Assembly: GCA_021639365.1 (NCBI GenBank)
Contig: JAJXHK010000032.1
Span: 11,285 to 25,298 of the forward strand
Length of the DNA: 14,014 nt
Direction of reading: 5' to 3'
DNA from: Collinsella aerofaciens
Lineage (GTDB): Bacteria; Actinomycetota; Coriobacteriia; Coriobacteriales; Coriobacteriaceae
Below the pieces are notes generated by a model. The model worked only from the letters and a program-made list of their open reading frames with translations, did not search any database and was not told where the DNA came from. Below are positions 5,550-12,769 of the stretch, in pieces; the stretch's first letter is position 1; every line of letters starts with the position of its first letter. A program made the position numbers and the translations under genes.

Positions 5550-6674
5550 ATGGTTAATGGTGGAGCAGTGATCAATCCGTTCAAGCCGACAGCCGGCGCT
5601 GAACCGCCCGTTCTCGTCGGACGCGAACGCGTTGTCCAGGACTTTTGTGACGGCATTGAAGAGGGCGTGGGAGCCCCCGCCCGACTCATGCGCATTACGG
5701 GGCCCCGCGGTTCCGGTAAGACTGTCTTGCTTACCGAGCTTGGAGACGTAGCGAAGACATATGGATGGACGGTCATTGATGTCGTGGCGAGCGGCAATTT
5801 AACCGACAAGATAAGGCGAGCGCTGCGTGACTGCTCGCCCCGAGCTGATGTTAGCCTGCGGGCAAATCTGGGGCTAATTTCTGCCCAGGCTGATTTTGTC
5901 GAACCTATTGACCAGCCCGATATTCGTGAGGTACTGACAGAGGCAGCGACGCGGTTGACCGCAAAGGGCAACGGACTGTTGGTGACAGTCGATGAAATCC
6001 AGGATGGTTCGGAAGATGAAATCCGCGAACTCGCGGTTGCTGTGCAGCATTTGATTCGCGAGCGTCAGAACATCGCTTTCGCGTTTGCGGGCATCACAAC
6101 GGGTGTTATGAATCTCATTAATGGAAGGTCCCTGACCTTCTTGCGCCGTGCCAAGGCGGAGGAGCTGGCCGCAATCCCGGTTGCGGAAGTTGCCGACTCG
6201 TTCGAGAAGACCTTTTCTCAAAAGGGGATCGATGCAAGCGACGCCCTTATTAATAAGATGGCCTCTGCGACACAGGGCTATGCGTATCTGATCCAACTTG
6301 TCGGATACGGTGTGTTTGCCGAGGCGAAACGCCATGCGTCGGAGTCTCTGACGCTTACGGAGAAAGATTGTGATAACGGTATCGCGCGTGCGTATCGGGA
6401 TTTTGACGACGCTGTATTGCTTCCCGCGCTCGATGAGCTGCCGCAACGCGCCATAGAATACTTGCTCGCCATGACGCAGGACGAGGAAAAATCGGGAACA
6501 GGAACAATCGCAAGGCGCATGGGGCTCGAACCTACGCAGCTCACGGCGACGCGAAGACTGCTTATTGGACGTCAGGTAATCGAGGCTCCAAGCAGGGGAT
6601 TGGTCCGTTTTGCGATTCCGCGCCTTCGCGAGTATTTGGTTGACAACCGCGAAGAGCTGTTGTCGCGGTTCTAA
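5550..6674 (+). CDS. AAA-type ATPase with C-terminal winged helix
   Basis: A 374-residue P-loop ATPase. Visible parts are an N-terminal NPF (9-11) and LVGRE (22-26) segment typical of actinobacterial Orc1/Cdc6-like ATP-binding proteins, Walker A GPRGSGKT (51-58), Walker B LLVTVDE (143-149) and a probable sensor 1 region (FAFAG, 177-181). The C-terminal part (~295-365) has the look of a winged helix. The start is the ATG at 5550, with AGGGAG six bases upstream. The frame continues upstream to a TTG at 5433 through the 9-bp repeats, which I judge untranslated. It sits between a response regulator and its probable kinase, so it may be an added third part of that system or an insertion. By eye the gene uses AGG/AGA/ATA codons more than its neighbours, hinting at transfer; this was not computed. 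Its biochemical role is unknown. No transmembrane segment is visible. Confidence 0.88.
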   Translation: MVNGGAVINPFKPTAGAEPPVLVGRERVVQDFCDGIEEGVGAPARLMRITGPRGSGKTVLLTELGDVAKTYGWTVIDVVASGNLTDKIRRALRDCSPRADVSLRANLGLISAQADFVEPIDQPDIREVLTEAATRLTAKGNGLLVTVDEIQDGSEDEIRELAVAVQHLIRERQNIAFAFAGITTGVMNLINGRSLTFLRRAKAEELAAIPVAEVADSFEKTFSQKGIDASDALINKMASATQGYAYLIQLVGYGVFAEAKRHASESLTLTEKDCDNGIARAYRDFDDAVLLPALDELPQRAIEYLLAMTQDEEKSGTGTIARRMGLEPTQLTATRRLLIGRQVIEAPSRGLVRFAIPRLREYLVDNREELLSRF

Positions 6675-6721
6675 TCAGGCGTTTGTTGGCAGCTAGACGC
6701 CTTGTTTGTGAGGATTTGGAC

Positions 6722-7960
6722 ATGACGAAGAACGATAAGCAGGCGTTTGAGGTACCCGATCGACTTTTTGAGCATGTAAGGTCAGTTGTCGACAATCGCG
6801 CGCTCGCGACGGTGCTGCTCTTTTTACTGAGCCTGCTGCTGATCGGCATTGACAACATCGTCGGCATTCTGGTGGTGCTGCTCGTCGGTTTTTTGCTGAT
6901 CGATCGCTTTGAAATCGTACGTCGTTGCGTGGTGATTGGCGGTGCCGCATGGGCCATGACGCTGGCGATCGGTGCCATGGCGCTCGGCAGCATCGAGGGG
7001 CCGGTGCTGTTCGATGCCGGCTTTGTGTTCAACATGCTCGGCTTTGTGCTGGCACTTGCCGTGTGCGTCCTGTTCTTTTGCGGCCGCGCTCTGTACTACC
7101 AGGGCTATGAACAGGGGGAACAGCATGCCGACCGTGTGCTTGCCGCCCGTATCCAGGATCGCCTGATCGATCACCCCGATGCGTGGGACAACATCGACGG
7201 AGACTTTCTTGAGGTCGAGGGCGCACTCAACAGCGTGCGCGATAGCGAGCGCAAGGTGCAGCAAGCTCTGCGTGACGAGTCGCATCGCAAGGACGATCTG
7301 GTTACGTACTTGGCACATGACCTACGCACCCCGCTTGCCAGTGTGGTGGGCTATCTTTCGCTGCTGCAAGAGGCTCCCGAGCTGCCGGTTGAGCAACGTG
7401 CGCACTTTACGGGCGTGGCGCTCGACAAGGCGCACCGGCTCGATACGCTCATCGAAGAGTTCTTCGATATCACGCGCTTTGACTTCCACGATATCGTGCT
7501 CACGCGCGGCTATGTTGATCTGGGGTTGCTGCTGGCTCAGGTGGCTGACGAGTTCTATCCCATCCTCAACGAGCAGCATAAGGAAGTCCAAGTTGATATT
7601 CGCGAGGACCTGACGGTGCTCGTGGATGGCGACAAAATGGCTCGCGTGTTCAACAACATCATGAAAAACGCTATTGCCTATAGCTATGAGGGCTCGACCA
7701 TCACGATCGAGGCCAGACGCCGGGACGGCGGTGGCGTGCGCGTGCGCTTTATCAATCAGGGCGATCCCATCCCTGAGGCAAAGCTCAAGGTGATCTTTGA
7801 GAAGTTCTATCGCCTGGATGCGGCGCGTGCGACCAATCGCGGCGGCGCTGGACTGGGGCTTGCCATCGCCAAGGAGATCGTATGCGCGCACGGCGGTACC
7901 GTTGCATGTGAATCGACGCCCGAGCACACGATATTCACCATCGAGCTGCCCGCCGCATAG
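6722..7960 (+). CDS. Sensor histidine kinase (VanS-like), four membrane segments
   Basis: A membrane kinase of 412 residues. Hydrophobic stretches at about 28-42, 45-61, 68-90 and 100-120 suggest four membrane helices with almost no extracellular domain, so the signal is likely sensed in or at the membrane. A coiled linker follows (~125-190). The dimerisation domain carries His199 in AHDLRTPL. The ATP-binding domain has an N-box with Asn316, an F-box at ~358-366 and a G2 box GGAGLGLAIA (374-383). The G1 box reads NQGDPIP (345-351) instead of the usual DxGxG, a form I associate with VanS-like kinases. The ATG at 6722 has AGGA seven bases upstream; an upstream TTG (6683) lacks support. It probably phosphorylates the regulator at 4703-5401, from which it is separated by the ATPase gene. 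Confidence 0.93.
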   Translation: MTKNDKQAFEVPDRLFEHVRSVVDNRALATVLLFLLSLLLIGIDNIVGILVVLLVGFLLIDRFEIVRRCVVIGGAAWAMTLAIGAMALGSIEGPVLFDAGFVFNMLGFVLALAVCVLFFCGRALYYQGYEQGEQHADRVLAARIQDRLIDHPDAWDNIDGDFLEVEGALNSVRDSERKVQQALRDESHRKDDLVTYLAHDLRTPLASVVGYLSLLQEAPELPVEQRAHFTGVALDKAHRLDTLIEEFFDITRFDFHDIVLTRGYVDLGLLLAQVADEFYPILNEQHKEVQVDIREDLTVLVDGDKMARVFNNIMKNAIAYSYEGSTITIEARRRDGGGVRVRFINQGDPIPEAKLKVIFEKFYRLDAARATNRGGAGLGLAIAKEIVCAHGGTVACESTPEHTIFTIELPAA

Positions 7961-7981
7961 CCAGCGTGTCCTTACAAACAC

Positions 7982-8008
7982 TTGACAATGTGCTCACGTG
8001 CGTATGAG
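7982..8008 (+). promoter_or_regulatory. Possible pstB promoter
   Basis: A perfect -35 TTGACA (7982-7987) is followed after only 15 bp by TATGAG (8003-8008). The short spacer makes this weak; activation by a regulator would be needed if it is used. Confidence 0.3.
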
Positions 8009-8021
8009 CCGCGATTCCTAC

Positions 8022-8049
8022 TATCGATACTGCTGAATTGATATCGATA
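8022..8049. promoter_or_regulatory. Twin TATCGATA palindromes 20 bp apart upstream of pstB
   Basis: TATCGATA occurs at 8022-8029 and again at 8042-8049, the second extended to ATATCGATAT (8041-8050). The 20-bp step is about two helical turns, as for paired operator sites. The second site ends next to the GGAGG ribosome site (8051-8055). No regulator is assigned. Confidence 0.4.
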
Positions 8050-8063
8050 TGGAGGTATGCGGT

Positions 8064-8939
8064 ATGACGGCTGCTGCGGCTGTGGAGTCCACGGAGCTTG
8101 AAGAACTCATGGAAGCGCAGGCCGAGGCCGCGCATGAGCGCGAGGTTGGGGACGCGACTCGCCCCACGACAGAGGATCTTGCCGCCTCGCCGACGCGTAT
8201 CGATGTCGAGGGCCTCGACCTGTTCTATGGCGACCACCATGCGCTCAAGGACGTGAATATCAAGATCCGCGACAAGCAGATCACCTCGTTCATCGGGCCT
8301 TCGGGCTGCGGAAAGTCCACGTTGCTGCGCTGCTTTAACCGCATGAACGACGGCATCAAGGATTGCCGCATCGAGGGCAAGATTGCGCTCGATGGTCAAG
8401 ATATCCTGGGCGATTACGACATCTGCCGTTTGCGCCAGCGCGTGGGCATGGTGTTTCAACGCCCCAACCCATTTCCCATGAGTATCTACGACAACGTCGC
8501 CTACGGTCCTCGCGGTATGGGTGTGCGCGACCGCGCCGTGCTCGATGAGCTGGTCGAGGACTCCCTGCGTCGCGCTGCGCTATGGGATGAGGTCAAGGAC
8601 AAGCTCAAAGAGTCGGGTCTGGGTCTTTCGGGCGGCCAGCAGCAGCGTCTGTGCATCGCCCGCGCACTTGCCGTGCAGCCCGACATTCTGCTGATGGACG
8701 AGCCGACCTCGGCACTCGACCCTGTGTCGACGCTGGTGGTGGAGCAGCTGGCCTGCGAGCTCAAAGAGACCTGCACGCTCGTGGTCGTTACGCACAATAT
8801 GCAGCAGGCGGCGCGTATCTCCGATTCGGTCGCATTCTTTTTGCTGGGTGAGCTGGTGGAGCACGCGCCCACCGCGCAACTCTTCAAGAATCCGACCGAT
8901 CCGCGCACGGCGGATTATTTGACGGGGCGTTTTGGCTGA
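8064..8939 (+). CDS. pstB: Phosphate ABC transporter ATP-binding protein PstB
   Basis: The ATPase subunit that drives the PstSCA phosphate importer at the inner face of the membrane. Walker A GPSGCGKST (78-86), Q-loop FQRPNPFP with Gln132, ABC signature LSGGQQQR (188-195), Walker B ILLMDEP (208-214) and H-loop His244 are all intact. The PNPFP sequence after the Q-loop is characteristic of PstB. The ATG at 8064 has GGAGG eight bases upstream; the ATG at 8049 lies before that site and is not favoured. At 291 residues it is ~40 longer than usual because of an acidic, alanine-rich N-terminal extension (1-45) with no motif I know. pstS, pstC, pstA and phoU are absent from the window: a VanS-like kinase lies upstream and a PhoB/PhoR-like pair downstream. 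Phosphate control is likely but not shown. Confidence 0.96.
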   Translation: MTAAAAVESTELEELMEAQAEAAHEREVGDATRPTTEDLAASPTRIDVEGLDLFYGDHHALKDVNIKIRDKQITSFIGPSGCGKSTLLRCFNRMNDGIKDCRIEGKIALDGQDILGDYDICRLRQRVGMVFQRPNPFPMSIYDNVAYGPRGMGVRDRAVLDELVEDSLRRAALWDEVKDKLKESGLGLSGGQQQRLCIARALAVQPDILLMDEPTSALDPVSTLVVEQLACELKETCTLVVVTHNMQQAARISDSVAFFLLGELVEHAPTAQLFKNPTDPRTADYLTGRFG

Positions 8940-8949
8940 TACCATCTAG

Positions 8950-8963
8950 TAAAGGTACCTTTA
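8950..8963. promoter_or_regulatory. 14-bp perfect palindrome before the PhoB-like gene
   Basis: TAAAGGTACCTTTA is its own reverse complement. It is followed by TAAGAT (8968-8973), a usable -10, and lies where the spacer of that promoter would be. No acceptable -35 is visible, so a dimeric regulator acting here is plausible. It lies 41 bases before the ATG at 9004. Confidence 0.4.
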
Positions 8964-9003
8964 GGGTTAAGATGCGGTCATGCCGGCCGCAAAGGGGTTC
9001 AAC

Positions 9004-9732
9004 ATGATCTATTACGTCGAGGACGATGACAACATCAGGGATTTGACGGTCTATGCGCTGCGCAAGCAGGGGATTGAGGCCGAAGGCTTTTCGTGCGACG
9101 GTGAGTTTAAGGCTGCTGTGGCGCGACGGGTACCCGATGCCGTCCTGCTCGACATCATGCTGCCCGATACCGATGGCTTGGCGATTATGCGTCGACTGCG
9201 TGCCGATCGCCTGACGGCGACGGTGCCCATCATGATGCTTACCGCCAAGGATACCGAGCTCGACAAGGTGATGGCGCTCGATGGCGGTGCCGACGATTAC
9301 CTGACTAAGCCGTTTTCGCTCATGGAGCTCGCCAGCCGCTGCCGCGCACTGCTGCGTCGCGGCGGCATGGTCAAACAGGCAAGCGATGTGCTCAGCGTGG
9401 GCGACATTGTGCTCTCGCCCAGCCATCGTGAGGTGACTGTTGCCGGCGAGTCGCTTAAGCTCACCCTGCGCGAGTTCGACCTGCTCGAGTACCTCATGCG
9501 CAAGCCCGGCGTGGTCTTTACCCGCGAGTCGTTGCTGCAGAGCGTGTGGGGCTGGGACTTCGACGGCGGTTCGCGCACCGTTGACGTGCACGTGCAGACG
9601 CTTCGCCAAAAACTGGGCGAGCATGCCAGCGCCATCGAGACCGTGCGCGGCGTGGGCTACCGCTTGGCCGAGCCTTCTGCCGGTGATGGTGCCGAAGGTG
9701 ACGACACCGCGGCCACCGCATCGGAGGAGTAA
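9004..9732 (+). CDS. Response regulator, OmpR/PhoB family (PhoB/PhoP-like)
   Basis: A 242-residue two-domain regulator. The receiver domain (~1-115) has an acidic pocket (Glu6-Asp7-Asp8), phospho-acceptor Asp50 in LLDIMLPD, Thr80 and Lys102. The winged-helix DNA-binding domain covers ~125-225, with the usual TVDVHVQTLRQKL recognition-helix region and GVGYRL end. An acidic low-complexity tail (~226-242) follows. The ATG at 9004 has AAAGGGG six bases upstream; the upstream ATG at 8980 has no ribosome site. It is followed after three bases by its kinase, and the kinase ribosome site GGAGGAG lies inside the end of this gene, so the two are translationally coupled. The neighbouring pstB points to phosphate starvation as the signal. 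A general envelope regulator remains possible. Confidence 0.93.
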   Translation: MIYYVEDDDNIRDLTVYALRKQGIEAEGFSCDGEFKAAVARRVPDAVLLDIMLPDTDGLAIMRRLRADRLTATVPIMMLTAKDTELDKVMALDGGADDYLTKPFSLMELASRCRALLRRGGMVKQASDVLSVGDIVLSPSHREVTVAGESLKLTLREFDLLEYLMRKPGVVFTRESLLQSVWGWDFDGGSRTVDVHVQTLRQKLGEHASAIETVRGVGYRLAEPSAGDGAEGDDTAATASEE

Positions 9733-9735
9733 CCC

Positions 9736-11160
9736 GTGGTCTTCGCCCCCCAGGGAAAACATACGCTGTCGCACCGCGTTTTTGTGACGATCTTTGTCTG
9801 CGCCATGGCGGTTATCGTGGCGTTTACGGTGCTGGGTGCGTTCTTTGTGCAAAACACCTTGGCGGATGCCACGAGTGCCAACCTGGCGCAAGAAACCGAG
9901 CTCATTGCTGCCGCCCTCGACGAGCAGCAGGAGCCCATCCCGTTCTTGCGTAGCCTCGATCGAGAGGACTTGCGCATCACGCTGATTAACAAGGATGGAT
10001 CGGTTGCCTACGACAACGAGGCGTCGCCTTCTACACTGCCCAACCATGGCGATCGCCCCGAGGTCATCGAGGCCTTTGAGAGTGGTTCGGGTTCCGCGGA
10101 GCGCGCAAGCTCTACGCTCGACGAGATTATGCTGTATCGCGCCGTCGCCCTTGATAACGGCCAGGTTGTTCGCTTGGCGCAGGCCCAGCCTGGCGTTGCG
10201 GCGATTTTGCTGTCGATGGTGGCGCCGATGCTGCTTATCGCAGCAGCGGGTGCGGTACTCTCGTTTTTTATGGCGCGCCGCGAGTCCCGTGCCATCATCG
10301 CGCCGTTGCAAGAGGTGGATTTGGACCACCCACGCCGTAGCTATGAGCACGCCTATGCCGAGATGGTCCCCATGCTTGAGCGTATCGAGTCGCAGCGCCA
10401 GGAGCTCAAGCGCCAAATGGCGGTGCTGGCGGACAACGACCGTATGCGCCGCGAGTTCACGGCGAATATCACCCATGAGCTCAAGACACCGCTTACGGCG
10501 ATTTCGGGCTATGCCGAGCTCATCGCAAACGGCATGGTCGAGGGCGAGGGCGACCTGCGCAACTTTGGCGGTCGCATCTATCGTGAGGCGGGCCGCTTGG
10601 CAGCGCTTGTCAACGATATCCTTACGCTGTCTAACTTGGACGAGGCCGAGCGTGCAACTGAGGGCGAGGCGGTGCCCATTGGTTCCACGGAGCCTATTGA
10701 GCTCTCGCGTGCCATCTACGCGGTTGAGCAGCGTCTTGAACAGGTCGCCCGTCAGGCGAATGTGACGATAAGTCATGAGACCAAGCCTGTGGTCATCGAA
10801 GGCGTGTCGCGCTTGATTGACGAGCTCATCTATAATCTGGCGAGCAACGCCATCCGCTACAATCGACCCGGCGGTGCGGTTACGCTGCAGTGCGGCACCA
10901 ACGACGAAGGCCATCCGTTCCTTGCGGTCGCCGACACGGGAATCGGTATCGCGCCTGAAGAACAGGGCAAGGTATTTGAGCGGTTCTATCGCGTGGACAA
11001 GAGTAGGTCCAAGGCGCGCGGCGGAACCGGTCTGGGGCTTGCAATTGTCAAGCATGCGGCCCTGTATCATCACGCCACGCTCGATCTGTCGAGCGAGTTG
11101 GGCGTGGGAACCACCATTACGGTGACGTTTCCCATACGGCAGGACGAGCCATTCGCATAG
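9736..11160 (+). CDS. Sensor histidine kinase (PhoR-like)
   Basis: A 474-residue membrane kinase with classic order: TM1 (~14-39), an extracellular region of ~115 residues (40-156), TM2 (~157-180), a linker, the dimerisation domain with His247 in THELKTPL, and the ATP-binding domain. The latter has an N-box with Asn371, G1 DTGIGI (400-405), F-box FERFYRVD and G2 GGTGLGLAI (429-437). All key residues are present, so it should be active. The GTG at 9736 is three bases after the regulator stop codon and uses GGAGGAG in the end of that gene. The extracellular domain has no PAS or HAMP hallmark that I can name. The cognate partner is the regulator just upstream. A terminator-like hairpin follows at 11186-11214. 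Confidence 0.94.
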   Translation: MVFAPQGKHTLSHRVFVTIFVCAMAVIVAFTVLGAFFVQNTLADATSANLAQETELIAAALDEQQEPIPFLRSLDREDLRITLINKDGSVAYDNEASPSTLPNHGDRPEVIEAFESGSGSAERASSTLDEIMLYRAVALDNGQVVRLAQAQPGVAAILLSMVAPMLLIAAAGAVLSFFMARRESRAIIAPLQEVDLDHPRRSYEHAYAEMVPMLERIESQRQELKRQMAVLADNDRMRREFTANITHELKTPLTAISGYAELIANGMVEGEGDLRNFGGRIYREAGRLAALVNDILTLSNLDEAERATEGEAVPIGSTEPIELSRAIYAVEQRLEQVARQANVTISHETKPVVIEGVSRLIDELIYNLASNAIRYNRPGGAVTLQCGTNDEGHPFLAVADTGIGIAPEEQGKVFERFYRVDKSRSKARGGTGLGLAIVKHAALYHHATLDLSSELGVGTTITVTFPIRQDEPFA

Positions 11161-11185
11161 CGATACAACATAGATATTGATGCAG

Positions 11186-11219
11186 ACGCCGCATTTGACT
11201 TTCGGGTGCGGCGTTGTTG
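11186..11219 (+). terminator. Terminator after the PhoR-like gene
   Basis: ACGCCGCA (11186-11193) and TGCGGCGT (11207-11214) form a perfect 8-bp stem with a 13-nt loop, followed by TGTTG. The loop is large and the T-tail interrupted, so efficiency is uncertain. Confidence 0.55.
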
Positions 11220-11279
11220 TGCAATTTTACGATTGCTTCCGACATTTTTACAGGAGAGCCTGTTTCTTATGTATAGAGT

Positions 11280-11308
11280 TTGGTCTCGGTAAAAAGATGC
11301 GATAACAT
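11280..11308 (+). promoter_or_regulatory. Possible promoter of the capsule-control operon
   Basis: TTGGTC (11280-11285), 17-bp spacer, TAACAT (11303-11308), giving a leader of about 40 bases before the ATG at 11356. A short GACA-GTTT-TGTC hairpin lies in that leader. Consensus matches are moderate. Confidence 0.4.
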
Positions 11309-11355
11309 ACGGACAGTTTTGTCAATCCGAACTGGGGAAATGAAAGGCAAGCTGC

Positions 11356-12012
11356 ATGACCCTTCTCGAACTGTTCCAGCTGCTGAAGAAGCACCTTAAG
11401 CTGGTCATCACCCTTCCGGTGGTCTGCGCGATCGCCATGGGCATCGTGTCCTTCGTTGCGATGGACAACACCTACACCGCGACGACGAGCATGTACATTC
11501 TCGCCAAAACCGACGATAGCGGTCAGATGAGCTACAACGATCTCTCGGCGAGCCAGATGCTTTCCAACGATATCGCCACGCTGCTGGATAGCGATAGCGT
11601 TAAGAGCGGTGCTGCCAATGAGCTGGGCCTTGCTGACCTGGATGACTACAAGGTGTCTGTTTCCTCCGAGACCACCACGCGTGTCATTACGCTTTCGGTT
11701 ACCGGCACCGATGCCAAGGAGACGGCTAAGGTCGCAAAGGCCATGGCCAGCTCGGTGAGTACGGTCGCTCAGAACGTCGGCGCTGCCCAGAGCATCAACG
11801 TTATCGACGAGGCTAAGACTCCCGAAGTCCCCAGCGGCCCCAAGCGTATGCTGTACGTTGCTGTCGCGTTCCTCGCGGGCATCTTTATCGCAGTTGCCTA
11901 TGTCGTTTTGGCAGACATGCTCAACACCCGCATCCGCGGTGCCGAAGAGGCAGAAGAGCTCCTGGGCATTCCCGTTGTTGGCCGAATTCCGGCTATGAAA
12001 GGTGGTAAATAG
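11356..12012 (+). CDS. Wzz/CpsC-type capsule chain-length and kinase-activator protein
   Basis: A polysaccharide co-polymerase of 218 residues, the membrane partner of bacterial tyrosine kinases (YwqC/CapA/CpsC family). TM1 lies at ~16-36, followed by an external domain (~38-163) with an alternating alpha/beta look. PEVPSGPKR (157-164) is the proline-rich stretch usual just before TM2 (~165-187). A short cytoplasmic tail (188-218) contains LLGIPVVGRIP, the type of segment that contacts and activates the kinase. The ATG is preceded by AAAGG about 8 bases upstream. The kinase gene starts two bases after the stop, so the pair is co-translated. Unlike Gram-negative Wzz-kinase fusions, activator and kinase are separate, as in Gram-positive bacteria. 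Codon choice appears strongly biased, hinting at high expression (not computed). Confidence 0.9.
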   Translation: MTLLELFQLLKKHLKLVITLPVVCAIAMGIVSFVAMDNTYTATTSMYILAKTDDSGQMSYNDLSASQMLSNDIATLLDSDSVKSGAANELGLADLDDYKVSVSSETTTRVITLSVTGTDAKETAKVAKAMASSVSTVAQNVGAAQSINVIDEAKTPEVPSGPKRMLYVAVAFLAGIFIAVAYVVLADMLNTRIRGAEEAEELLGIPVVGRIPAMKGGK

Positions 12013-12014
12013 GC

Positions 12015-12752
12015 ATGGCTAAGGCAAAGAACACCGATAAGCTCGTTGTACAGAATGCCGCCAAGACCCTTCTGGCCAACATCCGCTTTGCGAGCGTGGA
12101 CGACCCCATTCGCACCATCACCGTTACCTCCTCGATTCCCAACGAGGGCAAGTCTACGGTTTCCATTAACCTTGCTCAGGCAATCGCCACGAGCGGCAAG
12201 TCCGTGCTCCTGGTCGAGGCCGATATGCGCCGCAGGTCCCTTTCCGATATGCTCGGCGTTCGTTCGCGCGGCGGACTCTATGCGGTTCTTTCCGAGCAGA
12301 TCTCCATTGACCAGGCAATTGTCGAGACGGGTCAGAAGAACTTCTACTTCCTCGATGCCGAGCCGCATATTCCCAATCCTGCCGACATCATCGTCTCTCA
12401 CCGCTTTGCCAAGCTGGTAAAGGCACTGTCCGCCAAGTTCCAGTACGTCATCTTCGATGCTCCTCCGGTCGGCACCTTCATCGATGCTGCCGAGATCGCA
12501 AGTCTGACCGACGGCACGCTGTTCGTGGTGCGCGAGGACTTCACCAAGCGTGAGGAGGCACTCAACGCTATCGGCCAGCTTAAGAAGTCCGAGAAGGTCA
12601 AGCTCATCGGTACCGTTATGAACTACTGCGAGACCGAGACCAGCGAGTACTACTATTCTTACTACACCAAGGACGGTAAGAAGGTTAAGAAGGGCTCCGA
12701 CGATCAGGGGACTTCCAAAAAGGGCATCTTCACCAACCGAGCAAACGTTTAG
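12015..12752 (+). CDS. Bacterial tyrosine kinase, CpsD/CapB/YwqD type
   Basis: A 245-residue cytoplasmic BY-kinase that autophosphorylates on a C-terminal tyrosine cluster and steers exopolysaccharide assembly. Walker A SSIPNEGKST (39-48), Walker A' LLVEADMRR (65-73) and Walker B YVIFDAPP (144-151) are intact. The tyrosine cluster EYYYSYY (211-217) holds five tyrosines. It is followed by a lysine-rich tail (~219-236), so the cluster is not at the very end as in many homologues. An ENIR-like helix used for ring formation may be represented by LLANIRFA (19-26). It sits two bases after its activator and 17 bases before a PHP phosphatase, which would remove the phosphates. The resemblance to MinD/ParA is due to the shared P-loop fold; the tyrosine cluster settles the call. 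Confidence 0.94.
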   Translation: MAKAKNTDKLVVQNAAKTLLANIRFASVDDPIRTITVTSSIPNEGKSTVSINLAQAIATSGKSVLLVEADMRRRSLSDMLGVRSRGGLYAVLSEQISIDQAIVETGQKNFYFLDAEPHIPNPADIIVSHRFAKLVKALSAKFQYVIFDAPPVGTFIDAAEIASLTDGTLFVVREDFTKREEALNAIGQLKKSEKVKLIGTVMNYCETETSEYYYSYYTKDGKKVKKGSDDQGTSKKGIFTNRANV

Positions 12753-12769
12753 TTGATTAAGGCTGACCT

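Noticed and set aside
7970..8008. Terminator between the VanS-like gene and pstB
   Set aside because: Only a weak 5-bp inverted repeat (7992-7996 with 8004-8008) without a T-tract is visible.
8884..11073. 729-codon minus-strand ORF
   Set aside because: It is antisense to the PhoB- and PhoR-like genes, whose motifs and ribosome sites are intact. Its composition is typical of a shadow of GC-rich coding sequence.
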